From the NCBI GenBank assembly GCA_038320885.1, contig JBBQER010000001.1, positions 66,880 to 130,879 on the forward strand: a DNA stretch of 64,000 nucleotides, in the 5' to 3' direction. The position numbers were made by a program, and so were the translations under genes. Under the pieces are notes generated by a model. It searched no databases. It saw only the letters and a list, made by a program, of their open reading frames with translations, and was not told where the DNA came from. The DNA is from JBBQER01 sp038320885. Its GTDB lineage: Bacteria > Actinomycetota > Acidimicrobiia > IMCC26256 > PALSA-610. Of this stretch, positions 45,140 through 53,745 are shown piece by piece; position 1 is the stretch's first letter; each line of letters starts with the position of its first letter.

Positions 45140-46156
45140 CTAGTCGCCGAGCGCGCTGCAGACCGTGTCGGTGATCATGCGCGTCACGACGTACGGGTCC
45201 ATGTTGGCGTTGGGACGACGGTCTTCGATGTAGCCCTTTCCGTCGACCTCGACCTGCCACGGGATCCGCACCGAAGCACCACGGTCGGACACGCCGTAGT
45301 TGAACTCGTTCCACGGCGCGGTCTCGTGCAGACCGGTGAGGCGCTCCTCGATGCCGTAGCCGTAGTTCTCCACGTGCTCCAGCGCCTTTTTCCCGAGCGC
45401 TTCGCACGCGGCGATGATCGGTTCGTACGACGAGCGCATCGCCTTCGTGGAGAAGTTGGTGTGCGCGCCCGCGCCGTTCCAATCGCCCGCGATGGGCTTC
45501 GGGTCGAGGGTTGCCGCGATGCCGAACTCCTCGGCGATGCGGTACAGCAGCCAACGCGCCGTCCAGAGGTGGTCCGAGACATCCAGGGGGCTCAGCGGCC
45601 CGACCTGGAATTCCCACTGCCCGGGCATCACCTCGGCGTTGATGCCCGAGACACCGATGCCGGCTTCGAGACACGCGTCGAGGTGCACCTCGACGATGTC
45701 ACGGCCGAACACCTCGTCGGCGCCGACACCGCAGTAGTAGAAGCCCTGCGGCGCGGGGAAGCCGCGCTCGGGGAAACCGTGCGGACGACCACCCTTGAAG
45801 AAGTTGTATTCCTGCTCGATGCCGAACAGCGGCTCCTGCGCCGCGTGCTTCTCCGCGACGGGCTGGAGCAACGCGCGCGTGTTGGTCGGGTGCGGCTTCA
45901 TGCTGGTGAGGAGCACCTCGCTCATCACGAGCACGTGCGGCTCGCCGCGCAACGGGTCGGGGAACACGGCGACCGGCTTCAACACACAGTCGGATGCCTT
46001 GCCCGGCGCCTGGTTCGTGCTCGACCCGTCGAAGCCCCAGATCGGGAGCGACGGGAGGTCGGCCTTGCCGTCGAGGATCTTCGTCTTCGAGCGCAGGCGC
46101 GCAGTCGGTTCGGTGCCGTCGATCCAGATGTATTCCGCCTTGATAGCCACTGTCAC
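45140..46156 (-). CDS. glnII: Glutamine synthetase type II (eukaryote-like)
   Basis: The 338-residue enzyme makes glutamine from glutamate, ammonia and ATP. The start KAEYIWIDGTEPTARLRSKTK, WGFDGSSTNQAPGKASDCVL, FGIEQEYNFF, the MPGQWEFQVG strand, GDWNGAGAHTNFSTKAMR and RIPWQVE (ATP/glutamate site) are all GSII hallmarks. The length is normal for the decameric GSII. It is divergent from a type I enzyme with 157 bases between the starts, so both may share control signals. Confidence 0.95.
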   Translation of the reverse strand: MTVAIKAEYIWIDGTEPTARLRSKTKILDGKADLPSLPIWGFDGSSTNQAPGKASDCVLKPVAVFPDPLRGEPHVLVMSEVLLTSMKPHPTNTRALLQPVAEKHAAQEPLFGIEQEYNFFKGGRPHGFPERGFPAPQGFYYCGVGADEVFGRDIVEVHLDACLEAGIGVSGINAEVMPGQWEFQVGPLSPLDVSDHLWTARWLLYRIAEEFGIAATLDPKPIAGDWNGAGAHTNFSTKAMRSSYEPIIAACEALGKKALEHVENYGYGIEERLTGLHETAPWNEFNYGVSDRGASVRIPWQVEVDGKGYIEDRRPNANMDPYVVTRMITDTVCSALGD

Positions 46157-46313
46157 TCCTGTGCTCGACGCCCGGGCAAGTCATGCCGAGCCTGATTGGT
46201 TGATTCTCAGCTTTTCGGGAGGCGATTTCTCGGCCGTTGCTCCAATATGAACGCTCTGTTACCGGGTCGCCGCGGCCTCGGGGAGGCTACGCGATCGTTC
46301 CTACACTGAGCAC

Positions 46314-47639
46314 ATGGAGCGCCAACTCGAGTACGTGTTGCGAACCGTCGAGGAGCGCGGCGTGCGCTTCGTCCGGCTCTGGTTCACGGACGTGCTCGGT
46401 TTCCTCAAGTCGGTGGAGATCACTCCCGCCGAGTTGGAGGTCGCACTCGAGGAGGGCATGACCTTCGACGGATCGACGATCGAGGGCTACAGCCGGATTC
46501 AGGAATCCGACATGTTGGCCAAACCCGACCCGAACACCTTCGAGCTGCTGCCCGGCGGCGACCCGGACGCGCCGGTGGCCCGGATGTTCTGCGACATCCA
46601 GATGTTCTCGGGCGAGCCCTTCCACGGCGACCCCCGCCACGTGCTGAAGCGAAACCTCGAACGGGCCCGGGAGAAGGGCTTCACCTTCTTCGTCGGCCCG
46701 GAGATGGAGTTCTTCTACTCCCGGACCGCCGAGCGGATCGAGCCGCTCGACAACGCGGGCTACTTCGATCACACCGCCAACGATCTCGGCTCGCAGCTCC
46801 GCAAGCAGACGGTGCTGCGGCTCGAGGCGATGGGCATCCCGGTCGAGTACTCGTTCCACGAGAACGGCCCGAGTCAGCACGAGATCGACCTCCGTCACAC
46901 CGACGCGCTCACCATGGCCGACAACGTGATGACGTTCCGGCTCGTTACCAAGCAGGTCGCACAGGATCTCGGTGTGCACGCGACCTTCATGCCCAAGCCG
47001 ATCGCCGGCGCGTTCGGGTCGGGGATGCACTCGCACCTTTCACTGTTCGAAGGCGACGTGAACGCGTTCCACGATCCCGGCGACGAGAACGGCTTGTCGA
47101 AGGTCGCCAAGCACTTCATCGCCGGGTTGCTCGTGCACGCGAACGAGATCGTCGCGATCACCAACCAGTGGGTCAACTCGTACAAGCGGCTGATTCCCGG
47201 TTACGAAGCGCCGGTGTACAAGTGCTGGGCGCGCAACAACCGTTCGGCGCTCGTGCGGGTACCGCTCCCGAAGCAGGGTAAGAGCGACTCGACTCGCATC
47301 GAGTTCCGCGCACCCGACCCTGCGTGCAATCCGTACCTCGCGTTCTCCGTGATGCTCGCGGCCGGGCTGCGGGGGATCGAGGAGGGCTACGCGCTGCCGG
47401 CCGAGGCCACCGACAACATCTACGCGTTGAGCGACGCCGAACGCCTCGCCGAGGGCATCAGCGCGTTGCCCGGGTCGCTCCGGGACGCGCTCGATTCCAT
47501 GGAGAATTCCGAGCTGATGGCGGAGGCGCTGGGCGAGCACGTGTTCGAGAACTTCTTGATCAACAAGCGGCGGGAATGGACCGACTACAAGGCCTATGTC
47601 ACGCCGTTCGAGATCGACCGCTGGCTCGGCGCGCTCTAG
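46314..47639 (+). CDS. glnA: Glutamine synthetase type I (alpha subtype)
   Basis: The 441-residue enzyme has the GSI signatures FDGSTIEGYSRIQESDM, FFVGPEMEFF, FHENGPSQHEIDLR, KPIAGAFGSGMHSHLSLF and NRSALVRVP. The length and the absence of the roughly 25-residue insertion place it in the alpha group. The adenylylation loop of the beta group (NLYDLP) is replaced by NIYALSDAE. The arginine in YSRIQESD corresponds to the residue that mediates feedback inhibition in Bacillus GS. It is followed after 15 bases by the GlnR-like gene. Confidence 0.95.
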   Translation: MERQLEYVLRTVEERGVRFVRLWFTDVLGFLKSVEITPAELEVALEEGMTFDGSTIEGYSRIQESDMLAKPDPNTFELLPGGDPDAPVARMFCDIQMFSGEPFHGDPRHVLKRNLERAREKGFTFFVGPEMEFFYSRTAERIEPLDNAGYFDHTANDLGSQLRKQTVLRLEAMGIPVEYSFHENGPSQHEIDLRHTDALTMADNVMTFRLVTKQVAQDLGVHATFMPKPIAGAFGSGMHSHLSLFEGDVNAFHDPGDENGLSKVAKHFIAGLLVHANEIVAITNQWVNSYKRLIPGYEAPVYKCWARNNRSALVRVPLPKQGKSDSTRIEFRAPDPACNPYLAFSVMLAAGLRGIEEGYALPAEATDNIYALSDAERLAEGISALPGSLRDALDSMENSELMAEALGEHVFENFLINKRREWTDYKAYVTPFEIDRWLGAL

Positions 47640-47654
47640 CCTCGCGGCTACGTC

Positions 47655-48374
47655 ATGATCGAGCGCAAGGATCTCGCCCTCGTCTTTCCTGATCCGCCGC
47701 CGTCGATGCTCGCGCGCACGCTCGATCTCGCGGGGCAACGGTGGAAGGCGGTCGCGAACGCGTCGGTGGCGATGCAGGCGGAGCCCGCCGAAGGTTGGAC
47801 CGGTGCCATCGTCTGCGCCGACGAAGATCCCGAAGGCGCATTCGCGCTGTGTCGCACGCTGCGCAAGGGCGACGCGCGCGTCGACTCGATCCTGCTGCTC
47901 GTCTCCGGTGCGCAGCTGCACGAGTTGGAGCACCGCGACGATCTCTTCGACGACTTCTGCCTCTCGCCGTTCCACCCGAGGGAGCTCGAGGCGCGCTTCC
48001 GTCATCTGCTGTTCCGCGCCGGGCGCGGCGAAAGTCCGGAGCTCGCGTCGTACGCCGATCTCGTCCTCAACTTCGAGACGTATCAGGCGGCGATCGACGG
48101 CAAGCCGCTCGACCTCACCTACATGGAGTACGAGCTGCTGAAGTTCTTCCTCACCCACCCGGGCAAGGTGTTTACACGCGAGCAGCTGCTCTCACGGGTG
48201 TGGGGCTACGAGTACTACGGGGGTGCGCGCACGGTCGACGTTCACGTGCGGCGCCTGCGCGCCAAGCTCGGCGAAGAGCACGCCAACCTGATCCAGACCG
48301 TGCGCTCGGTCGGCTACCGCTTCGGCCAGACCCGTTGGCCCGGAGCCGGAGACCGGGTTCAGGACGAGGGCTGA
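47655..48374 (+). CDS. glnR: GlnR-like OmpR-family response regulator
   Basis: The 239-residue protein has an atypical receiver-like N-terminal half that I cannot align to a phospho-aspartate pocket. The C-terminal winged helix reads LTYMEYELLKFFLTHPGKVF, TREQLLSRVWGYEYYGGAR and TVDVHVRRLRAKLGEEH. The wing region and the preceding LDLTYMEYELLK are very close to actinobacterial GlnR, an orphan regulator of nitrogen genes that also has an unusual receiver. Its position right after glnA and next to glnII supports that role. Confidence 0.84.
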   Translation: MIERKDLALVFPDPPPSMLARTLDLAGQRWKAVANASVAMQAEPAEGWTGAIVCADEDPEGAFALCRTLRKGDARVDSILLLVSGAQLHELEHRDDLFDDFCLSPFHPRELEARFRHLLFRAGRGESPELASYADLVLNFETYQAAIDGKPLDLTYMEYELLKFFLTHPGKVFTREQLLSRVWGYEYYGGARTVDVHVRRLRAKLGEEHANLIQTVRSVGYRFGQTRWPGAGDRVQDEG

Positions 48375-48517
48375 GCCTCCGCCGCCTCGTCGTGCGGAGA
48401 GTCGGCGTCGTCGGACAGAAGCCAACCGGTGATTCCCGACCAGATCGCGCCGACGAGGAAGAGTCCCACGGGCCCGACGATCGCCATCGCCAAGATCAGG
48501 AGCACTGCGCCGATCAC
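48359..48517 (-). CDS. 52-residue small membrane protein
   Basis: A GTG at 48517 opens a 52-residue frame: VIGAVLLILAMAIVGPVGLF, LVGAIWSGITGWLLSDDAD, then an acidic tail ending in a TGA at 48359. It has two hydrophobic helices or one long one, and the GPVGLFLVG/WSGITGWLL pattern occurs in small actinobacterial membrane proteins I recall. The 3' end overlaps the convergent glnR-like gene by 16 bases. Function is unknown. Confidence 0.6.
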   Translation of the reverse strand: MIGAVLLILAMAIVGPVGLFLVGAIWSGITGWLLSDDADSPHDEAAEAQPSS

Positions 48518-48537
48518 GCCGGCAGATTACTGGCACT

Positions 48538-49308
48538 ATGACAAACATGTGCCGGGTGGACGAGCCGCACCCCATGCCCGGTTGGCTGCTCGATGAGCTC
48601 GCCAACGCGGGTCGGGAGAACGTCGATGCCAGCCACGTCGAGCGATACGACGGCAAGATGGATGCCCGGGCCGCCGCAGAGGTCGAACTGTTGCGCGCCT
48701 GGGGACTGAATTCGTCGTCGGTCGTCGTTGATCTCGGCTGCGGCACCGGCCAGTTCGCGTTAGCGGTCGCCCCCGTTTGCCGGCGGGTGGTGGCCGTCGA
48801 CGTGTCACCGTTGATGCGCGAACGGCTGCGCAGCAAGCGTGACGAAGCGCCACTCGACAACGTCGAGATCGCCGCCGCCGGTTTCCTCACCTACCACCAC
48901 GGGGGCGATCCAGCCGACATCGTGTACTCCCGCTACGCCCTTCACCACCTGCCTGACTTCTGGAAGGTGATCGCGCTGCGTCGGGTGCGGACCATGTTGC
49001 GCCCGGGCGGCCTGTTCCGCCTGTGGGACGTCGTCTACGGCTTCAACCCCTACGAGGCCGAAGAACGCATCGAGGCATGGTGCGCGCCCTTCGGCGACCA
49101 GGTCGAAGGCGACTGGGCCCGTTGGGAGATGGAAGAGCACGTACGCGACGAGCACTCGACCTTCACGTGGCTGCTCGAGGCGATGTTCGAGCGCACCGGG
49201 TTCACCATCGAGGCCGCCGACCGTGCCGACGACGGCTTCGACGCTCGTTACCTCCTGCGGGCCACCTCGCCGCTCAGATCCGAAGCGCCAGATCACTCAC
49301 CGAGATAG
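48538..49308 (+). CDS. Class I SAM-dependent methyltransferase
   Basis: The 256-residue enzyme has motif I VVDLGCGTGQFALAVA, motif II VVAVDVSPLMRERL, SRYALHHLPDFWKVIALRRV and MLRPGGLFRLWDVVYGF. The HHLPD and RPGG stretches place it with UbiE/Methyltransf_11 enzymes. Its substrate is unknown. Its 3' end overlaps the convergent RidA gene by 16 bases. Confidence 0.87.
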   Translation: MTNMCRVDEPHPMPGWLLDELANAGRENVDASHVERYDGKMDARAAAEVELLRAWGLNSSSVVVDLGCGTGQFALAVAPVCRRVVAVDVSPLMRERLRSKRDEAPLDNVEIAAAGFLTYHHGGDPADIVYSRYALHHLPDFWKVIALRRVRTMLRPGGLFRLWDVVYGFNPYEAEERIEAWCAPFGDQVEGDWARWEMEEHVRDEHSTFTWLLEAMFERTGFTIEAADRADDGFDARYLLRATSPLRSEAPDHSPR

Positions 49309-49676
49309 GCCCAGGTCTCGATCTCGACCTCCGCGCCGCCGGGTAGCGCGGCGACCTGCACCGTCGAACGCGCCGGTCGGTGATCGACGAACGCCTCCGC
49401 GTACACCGCGTTGACGATGGCGAATTCTCCGATCTCGGTGACGAACACCGTGGTCTTCGCGACGTCGGTCATCGATGCGCCGCAGTCGGCGAGGATCGCC
49501 CGGATGTTGGCCAGCACCTGACGTGCCTGCGCCTCCACGCCTTCGACCATCGCGCCACTCGCGGGATCGAGGCCGACCTGGCCCGCGAGCACCAACCAAT
49601 CGCCGGCCCGGACCGCGGGTGAGTAGTTGCCGGCAACCGGCGGCGCGCTGGGGGTGGGAACGGGCTCGACGGGCAT
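49293..49676 (-). CDS. RidA-family enamine/imine deaminase
   Basis: The 127-residue trimeric enzyme hydrolyses reactive enamines. NYSPAVRAGDWLVLAGQVGLDP, QVLANIRAILADCGASMTDV and KTTVFVTEIGEF are family signatures. The catalytic arginine is in HRPARSTVQVAALP, and the C-terminal glutamate in VEIETWAY. The ATG is preceded by AGGAGGTAG, which lies inside the last codons and stop of the upstream gene, so translation is coupled to it. Confidence 0.92.
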   Translation of the reverse strand: MPVEPVPTPSAPPVAGNYSPAVRAGDWLVLAGQVGLDPASGAMVEGVEAQARQVLANIRAILADCGASMTDVAKTTVFVTEIGEFAIVNAVYAEAFVDHRPARSTVQVAALPGGAEVEIETWAYLGE

Positions 49677-49678
49677 CG

Positions 49679-51394
49679 CTACCTCCTCAGGCACCGCGCG
49701 GCGCGCGTCTGACGCGCGGGGAACGTATCGGGCCGAGTGCCGTCGGCACGAGTGAGCGCGTTCCACGTCGCGGCCGCGACGGCGGCGAACACCGCGTCGG
49801 ACGATCCCGCCCGGGCCTCGCGGTCATCGCGGATCACGGTGATGTCGACCGGGGGCATGTCCTTGGCACGAACGATGCCGAACGAACGGATCGTGAGGTC
49901 GTGCACCCCGCTCGCGATCGGGTCGACGGTCAGCGACTCCGTGCACACCCAGCCCAACGCCATGTGCGCCGCGCCCAACGCGTAGGAACGCAACACGATC
50001 TCGTCGAGCGGGTCCCCCGCGGCGACGCGCACGTCGATGCGATCGAGCGCACCGCTCTCCGGATCGATGTGTACGCGCGCGCCGGCGCTCGCGCCCGAAG
50101 GCGCGCGCACGCACACGTCGAGCAACGTGGGATCGTCCGTGAGCGATGCCCGATCGACGCCGGCCCCGTCGAGCGCGCCCTCGACGAGAACCGCGAGCTC
50201 GGCGAGCCCGGTCGCGCGCGCTCCGATATGGACGGGCGGCCCGGCAACCTCGGCCTCGTGCCAGTTCGCCATGACGTCACACGCGTACGGCGTCGGCCAA
50301 TCGCGCCCGAAGGCCGCCAAGCCGCCGCTCGCGACGACGCCGTCGATGTGGACCGCGCCGTCATGCCACACCGCGGTCGCGGCGATCGGCGGTCGCTTCG
50401 GTCCCAGCCGAACGACGTCCTCACGCGAGTAGACGACCCGTACCGGCCGATCGAAGCGATCCGCGAGCTCACGCGCCGCGCTGGGAGCCCGCGAGGTCAC
50501 CTTGCCGCCGAACGCGCCGCCGTTCGCGAACGGCGACGCCGGAGTTCCGCCCGGTTCGCACCACGAGGCATCGGGCTCGAGGTACGCGGGCTCGACCCAC
50601 GCCGTCGCGAGCCGCACCCCGCCAGGTGGACACGCCGGCAACAACTCGAACAGCGGCGGCCGCTCCTCGGCGGTCGTGCGCCGGCCCTGCACTTTGCCGG
50701 TCTTGGTTCGTGCCTCGAGCAATGACGCGCCGACGACCCATTGCATGCCGGCCGCTTCGACGCTCTCGGCCTCGGAGCCCGGCGGGCGCGGAACCGCGAC
50801 GAGCGCGTCGCGCGGCGCGGTGTCGTCGGCGAACGGCGCGCCACCGAGCGGAATATCGCTTCGCACAACCTGGGTGACACCACCTTCGAGCTCCGCGCGC
50901 TGCGCCGCCGCGCCGAGGTCGCGCCCCGCGTCGGTCACGGGGGCGCCGCGAATCGCGTCGTACACCGTGCGCCATCCGGTACACCGGCAGAGATGCGCGG
51001 CGAGGGCACGGTCGAGATCGCGGGCCCGCGCTCCGCACGAGCGCATGACGATCCCTGGCGTGCAGAAGCCGCATTGCGATCCGCCGGTCGCGACGAACGA
51101 CGCTGCGAGCCGGTCACGAACATCGGGCGCGAGACCCTCGACCGTCGTGACCGAACGCCCTTCGACGCGCACCGCTGGCGTGACACACGCCACGCGCGGC
51201 TCGCCGTCGACGAGCACGGTGCAGCAACCGCACTGGCCCTGCGGCGCGCACCCGTCCTTGACGGACACGAGCCCGAGCCGCTCGCGCAGCACCGACAGCA
51301 ACGACTCGCCGTCGGCGGCCTCGACGTCGGTGTCGGCACCGTTGCAGCGGAAGCGGACGCGCAACGGCCCCGCCGGAGCGGGGCCGTCAGACAC
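49679..51394 (-). CDS. Compact fusion of [2Fe-2S] subunit and truncated molybdopterin domain (xanthine dehydrogenase-like)
   Basis: The 571-residue protein has an N-terminal [2Fe-2S] ferredoxin domain (CAPQGQCGCCTVLVDGEPRVAC, about 49-70) and a second [2Fe-2S] domain (QCGFCTPGIVM and HLCRCTGW). A shortened molybdopterin-binding region follows (GGAFGGKVTSRAP, DRPVRVVYSREDVV, DMPPVDITVI). A normal large subunit has about 750 residues; here about 400 remain. The C-terminal GxGE segment with the catalytic glutamate appears as RAGSSDAVF. No FAD subunit is nearby. It may be inactive for hydroxylation or do something new. Confidence 0.83.
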   Translation of the reverse strand: MSDGPAPAGPLRVRFRCNGADTDVEAADGESLLSVLRERLGLVSVKDGCAPQGQCGCCTVLVDGEPRVACVTPAVRVEGRSVTTVEGLAPDVRDRLAASFVATGGSQCGFCTPGIVMRSCGARARDLDRALAAHLCRCTGWRTVYDAIRGAPVTDAGRDLGAAAQRAELEGGVTQVVRSDIPLGGAPFADDTAPRDALVAVPRPPGSEAESVEAAGMQWVVGASLLEARTKTGKVQGRRTTAEERPPLFELLPACPPGGVRLATAWVEPAYLEPDASWCEPGGTPASPFANGGAFGGKVTSRAPSAARELADRFDRPVRVVYSREDVVRLGPKRPPIAATAVWHDGAVHIDGVVASGGLAAFGRDWPTPYACDVMANWHEAEVAGPPVHIGARATGLAELAVLVEGALDGAGVDRASLTDDPTLLDVCVRAPSGASAGARVHIDPESGALDRIDVRVAAGDPLDEIVLRSYALGAAHMALGWVCTESLTVDPIASGVHDLTIRSFGIVRAKDMPPVDITVIRDDREARAGSSDAVFAAVAAATWNALTRADGTRPDTFPARQTRAARCLRR

Positions 51395-51421
51395 ATCAGA
51401 ACCGCTCAGGAGCCAGAACGA

Positions 51422-51745
51422 TCAGGAAAACGACTGGCCGCAGCCGCAGGTGCGCTGCGCGTTCGGGTTGTTGATCGTGAAGCCGGCATCCTGCAGGCCG
51501 TCCTTGTAGTCGAGCGAGGCGCCCGCGAGGTACTCGGCACTGGCGGGGTCGACGACCACGCGCACACCCTCGCCGTAGGTCTGCTCGATGTCGTCGGGAG
51601 CCTTCTCGCTGTCGAAGAACATCTCGTACGAGAGGCCCGAACAGCCGCCCGGGCGCACGGCGACGCGGAGACTGAGCTCAGGCTGGTCCTCGGCTTCGAG
51701 GAGCTGCTTGACCTTGGTCGTGGCGGTATCGGTGAGAACGATCAT
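51422..51745 (-). CDS. erpA: Iron-sulfur cluster insertion protein (ErpA/IscA family)
   Basis: The 107-residue A-type carrier has the three ligand cysteines in RPGGCSGLSYEMFFD and RTCGCGQSFS. It delivers Fe-S clusters to apo-proteins. It directly follows a SufR-like regulator and precedes a protein that needs two [2Fe-2S] clusters, so local cluster supply to the latter is plausible. Confidence 0.94.
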   Translation of the reverse strand: MIVLTDTATTKVKQLLEAEDQPELSLRVAVRPGGCSGLSYEMFFDSEKAPDDIEQTYGEGVRVVVDPASAEYLAGASLDYKDGLQDAGFTINNPNAQRTCGCGQSFS

Positions 51746-51778
51746 CGTTGCCCTCCACAGGCGGGATTCACGACCAGG

Positions 51779-52426
51779 CTACCTGACCGCGACAGAGACC
51801 CGGCATGGGTCCCGGTCGTACAACGTGGCGAAGTCCTCGACTGTTCCGCCTCCGACCTCGGCCACGATCCCTTCCGAGATCCCGCGGTGGAGATTGCAGA
51901 CCAGCTCGGGGTACGCCTCGGCCAGCTCCCGGAACGGGCAGCGGGTGAACGCCATGTCGGAGGTCTCGCCCACCGTCTCGGTCTCGGGTTCGAAGCCGAG
52001 CCGTTGCATCTCGCCGACGAGCGCGTTCACGCACGACCGCGAACGCGTACGGCGACCCGCCTCGACACCCCAGGCGCGGCCGATCTCGGTCGCCTCGGTG
52101 CCGTCGGCACCCACCCGTTCGGCGAGCGCGGCGAGCAGACCGGAGAGCAGCGTGTAGCTCGGCGGGTCGAAACCCAGGCCCGGGGCTCCCGGCGCCAACG
52201 AGTAGATGTGGGTAGGGCGGCCGACCGTGCCGCGGTGAACGGCCTCGACGTCGACCAGGCCCGCTTCGCGGAGGCGATCCAGGTGCAGCCGCACCGTGTT
52301 GGCGTGCAGCCCGAGTGAGTCGGCGAGCTCCTGGGCCGAGCAGCCCCGAGTCGATCCCGCCAGCTCGCGATACATCGAAAAGCGCGTCTCGTCGCCGAGG
52401 GCCTTGAGCATCGCGAGCAGGTCCAT
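51779..52426 (-). CDS. SufR-like winged-helix iron-sulfur regulator
   Basis: The 215-residue protein has an N-terminal HTH (LKALGDETRFSMYRELAG, ELADSLGLHANTVRLHLDRLREAGLV). The C-terminal sensor domain holds cysteines in TRCPFRELAEAYPELVCNLH and DRDPCRV. This layout matches actinobacterial SufR, which binds an Fe-S cluster and represses suf/isc genes. A further cysteine in RSCVNALV could be a fourth ligand. It is divergent from Mrp with 61 bases between starts and precedes erpA. Confidence 0.86.
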   Translation of the reverse strand: MDLLAMLKALGDETRFSMYRELAGSTRGCSAQELADSLGLHANTVRLHLDRLREAGLVDVEAVHRGTVGRPTHIYSLAPGAPGLGFDPPSYTLLSGLLAALAERVGADGTEATEIGRAWGVEAGRRTRSRSCVNALVGEMQRLGFEPETETVGETSDMAFTRCPFRELAEAYPELVCNLHRGISEGIVAEVGGGTVEDFATLYDRDPCRVSVAVR

Positions 52427-52487
52427 TTCCTCGACGGTACCTTCGGAGCGGGCATATTTTCAAGGTCTACACTGGTTTTATTCGGTG

Positions 52488-53741
52488 ATGCACCCCATCG
52501 ATTCGACCATGACGGACACCACATCCTCCCCGCCCGATTCCCCGCCGCCCGGCGCGCCCGAGGCCCCTCCCAGCGCGGAGCACGTCCGCAGCGTGCTCGC
52601 GGGGGTCCTCGATCCGGAGCTCCGGGCCTCGATCGTCGATCTCGGAATGGTGCATGACATCACCGTCGACCCCGGCGGCAACGTCATGGTGAAGGTGGCG
52701 CTCACCACCGCCGCATGCCCGCTGCGCGGGCAGATCGGCAACGACGTCCAGTCGAAGGTCGCCGGCATCCCCGGGGTCGCCGATGTTTCGGTCGAGTACG
52801 ACGAGATGACCCAGGACGAGCGTTCGGCCGTGATGCAGCGCGCCCGCTTGCACGCATCGCAGCAGGCTCCTCCCACGGAGGTCTCCGCGACGACACGCGT
52901 GATCGCGGTCGGCAGCGGCAAGGGCGGAGTGGGCAAGTCGTCGATCACCGCCAACCTGGCCGCGGCGCTCGCGGCGCGCGGGTTGACCGTCGGCGTGCTC
53001 GACGCCGACATCTGGGGCTTTTCGATCCCGCGCATGCTCGGCGTGAACGAGCGCCTCGCCGGAACGAAGCAGCCTGACGGCAAGGGCAAGATCCTGCCCA
53101 ACGAGGTCGAGGTTCCCGGCGGGGGCCGGCTCAAGATCGTGAGCATGGGCCTGCTCGTCGACAACGAGGACACCGCGCTGATGTGGCGCGGCCTCGTGCT
53201 CGCCAAGGCGCTCGAGCAGTTCCTCGTGGATGTCCGCTGGGGCGACCTCGACTATCTCCTCATCGACATGCCACCCGGCACCGGCGACATCCAGATGGCG
53301 CTCGCCCGCCTACTCCCACAGGCCGAGATGCTCGTGATCACGACGCCGGCCAAGGGCGCGCAGAAGGTCGCGGCGCGCGTGGCCGACATGGCGCGGCGCT
53401 CGTACCTCAAGGTGCTCGGCGTGGTCGAGAACATGCACGAGTTCATCGCGCCCGACGGATCACGTCACGCGATCTTCGGGTCGGGCGGCGGCACGCGGCT
53501 CGCGGCACTCACCGGCGCACCGCTCGTCGGCGAAGTGCCGATCGACGGTGCGGTGTCGGAGGGCGGCGACGTCGGTAAACCGGTCGTGCTCGCCCATCCC
53601 GAGCTGCCCGCCGCGGTGGCGCTGGCCGAGATCGCGCGCCGAATCGTCGAAGAGCTCCTGCCACCGGTCGAGATGGCCGGATGCACCGCTCGCATCTTCG
53701 ACCTCGTGAACAAGCTCGCCCCCGCCAACGAGAACAGCTGA
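52488..53741 (+). CDS. mrp: Mrp/ApbC-type iron-sulfur carrier ATPase
   Basis: The 417-residue protein has an N-terminal MIP18/DUF59 domain (VLDPELRASIVDLGMVHDI, TTAACPLRGQI) and a P-loop domain with deviant Walker A GSGKGGVGKSS, LDADIWGFSIPRMLG and LIDMPPGTGDIQ. Mrp proteins bind and transfer Fe-S clusters. The CxxC of some homologues is replaced by the EFIAPDG region. ATG 52488 has no clear Shine-Dalgarno sequence; ATG 52509 is an alternative. It lies opposite the SufR-like gene and may share its operator. Confidence 0.9.
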   Translation: MHPIDSTMTDTTSSPPDSPPPGAPEAPPSAEHVRSVLAGVLDPELRASIVDLGMVHDITVDPGGNVMVKVALTTAACPLRGQIGNDVQSKVAGIPGVADVSVEYDEMTQDERSAVMQRARLHASQQAPPTEVSATTRVIAVGSGKGGVGKSSITANLAAALAARGLTVGVLDADIWGFSIPRMLGVNERLAGTKQPDGKGKILPNEVEVPGGGRLKIVSMGLLVDNEDTALMWRGLVLAKALEQFLVDVRWGDLDYLLIDMPPGTGDIQMALARLLPQAEMLVITTPAKGAQKVAARVADMARRSYLKVLGVVENMHEFIAPDGSRHAIFGSGGGTRLAALTGAPLVGEVPIDGAVSEGGDVGKPVVLAHPELPAAVALAEIARRIVEELLPPVEMAGCTARIFDLVNKLAPANENS

Positions 53742-53745
53742 GCGA

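Noticed and set aside
46157..46313. GlnR binding box between the glutamine synthetases
   Set aside because: Single GTTAC and GTCAC half-like elements occur, but not at the expected spacing.
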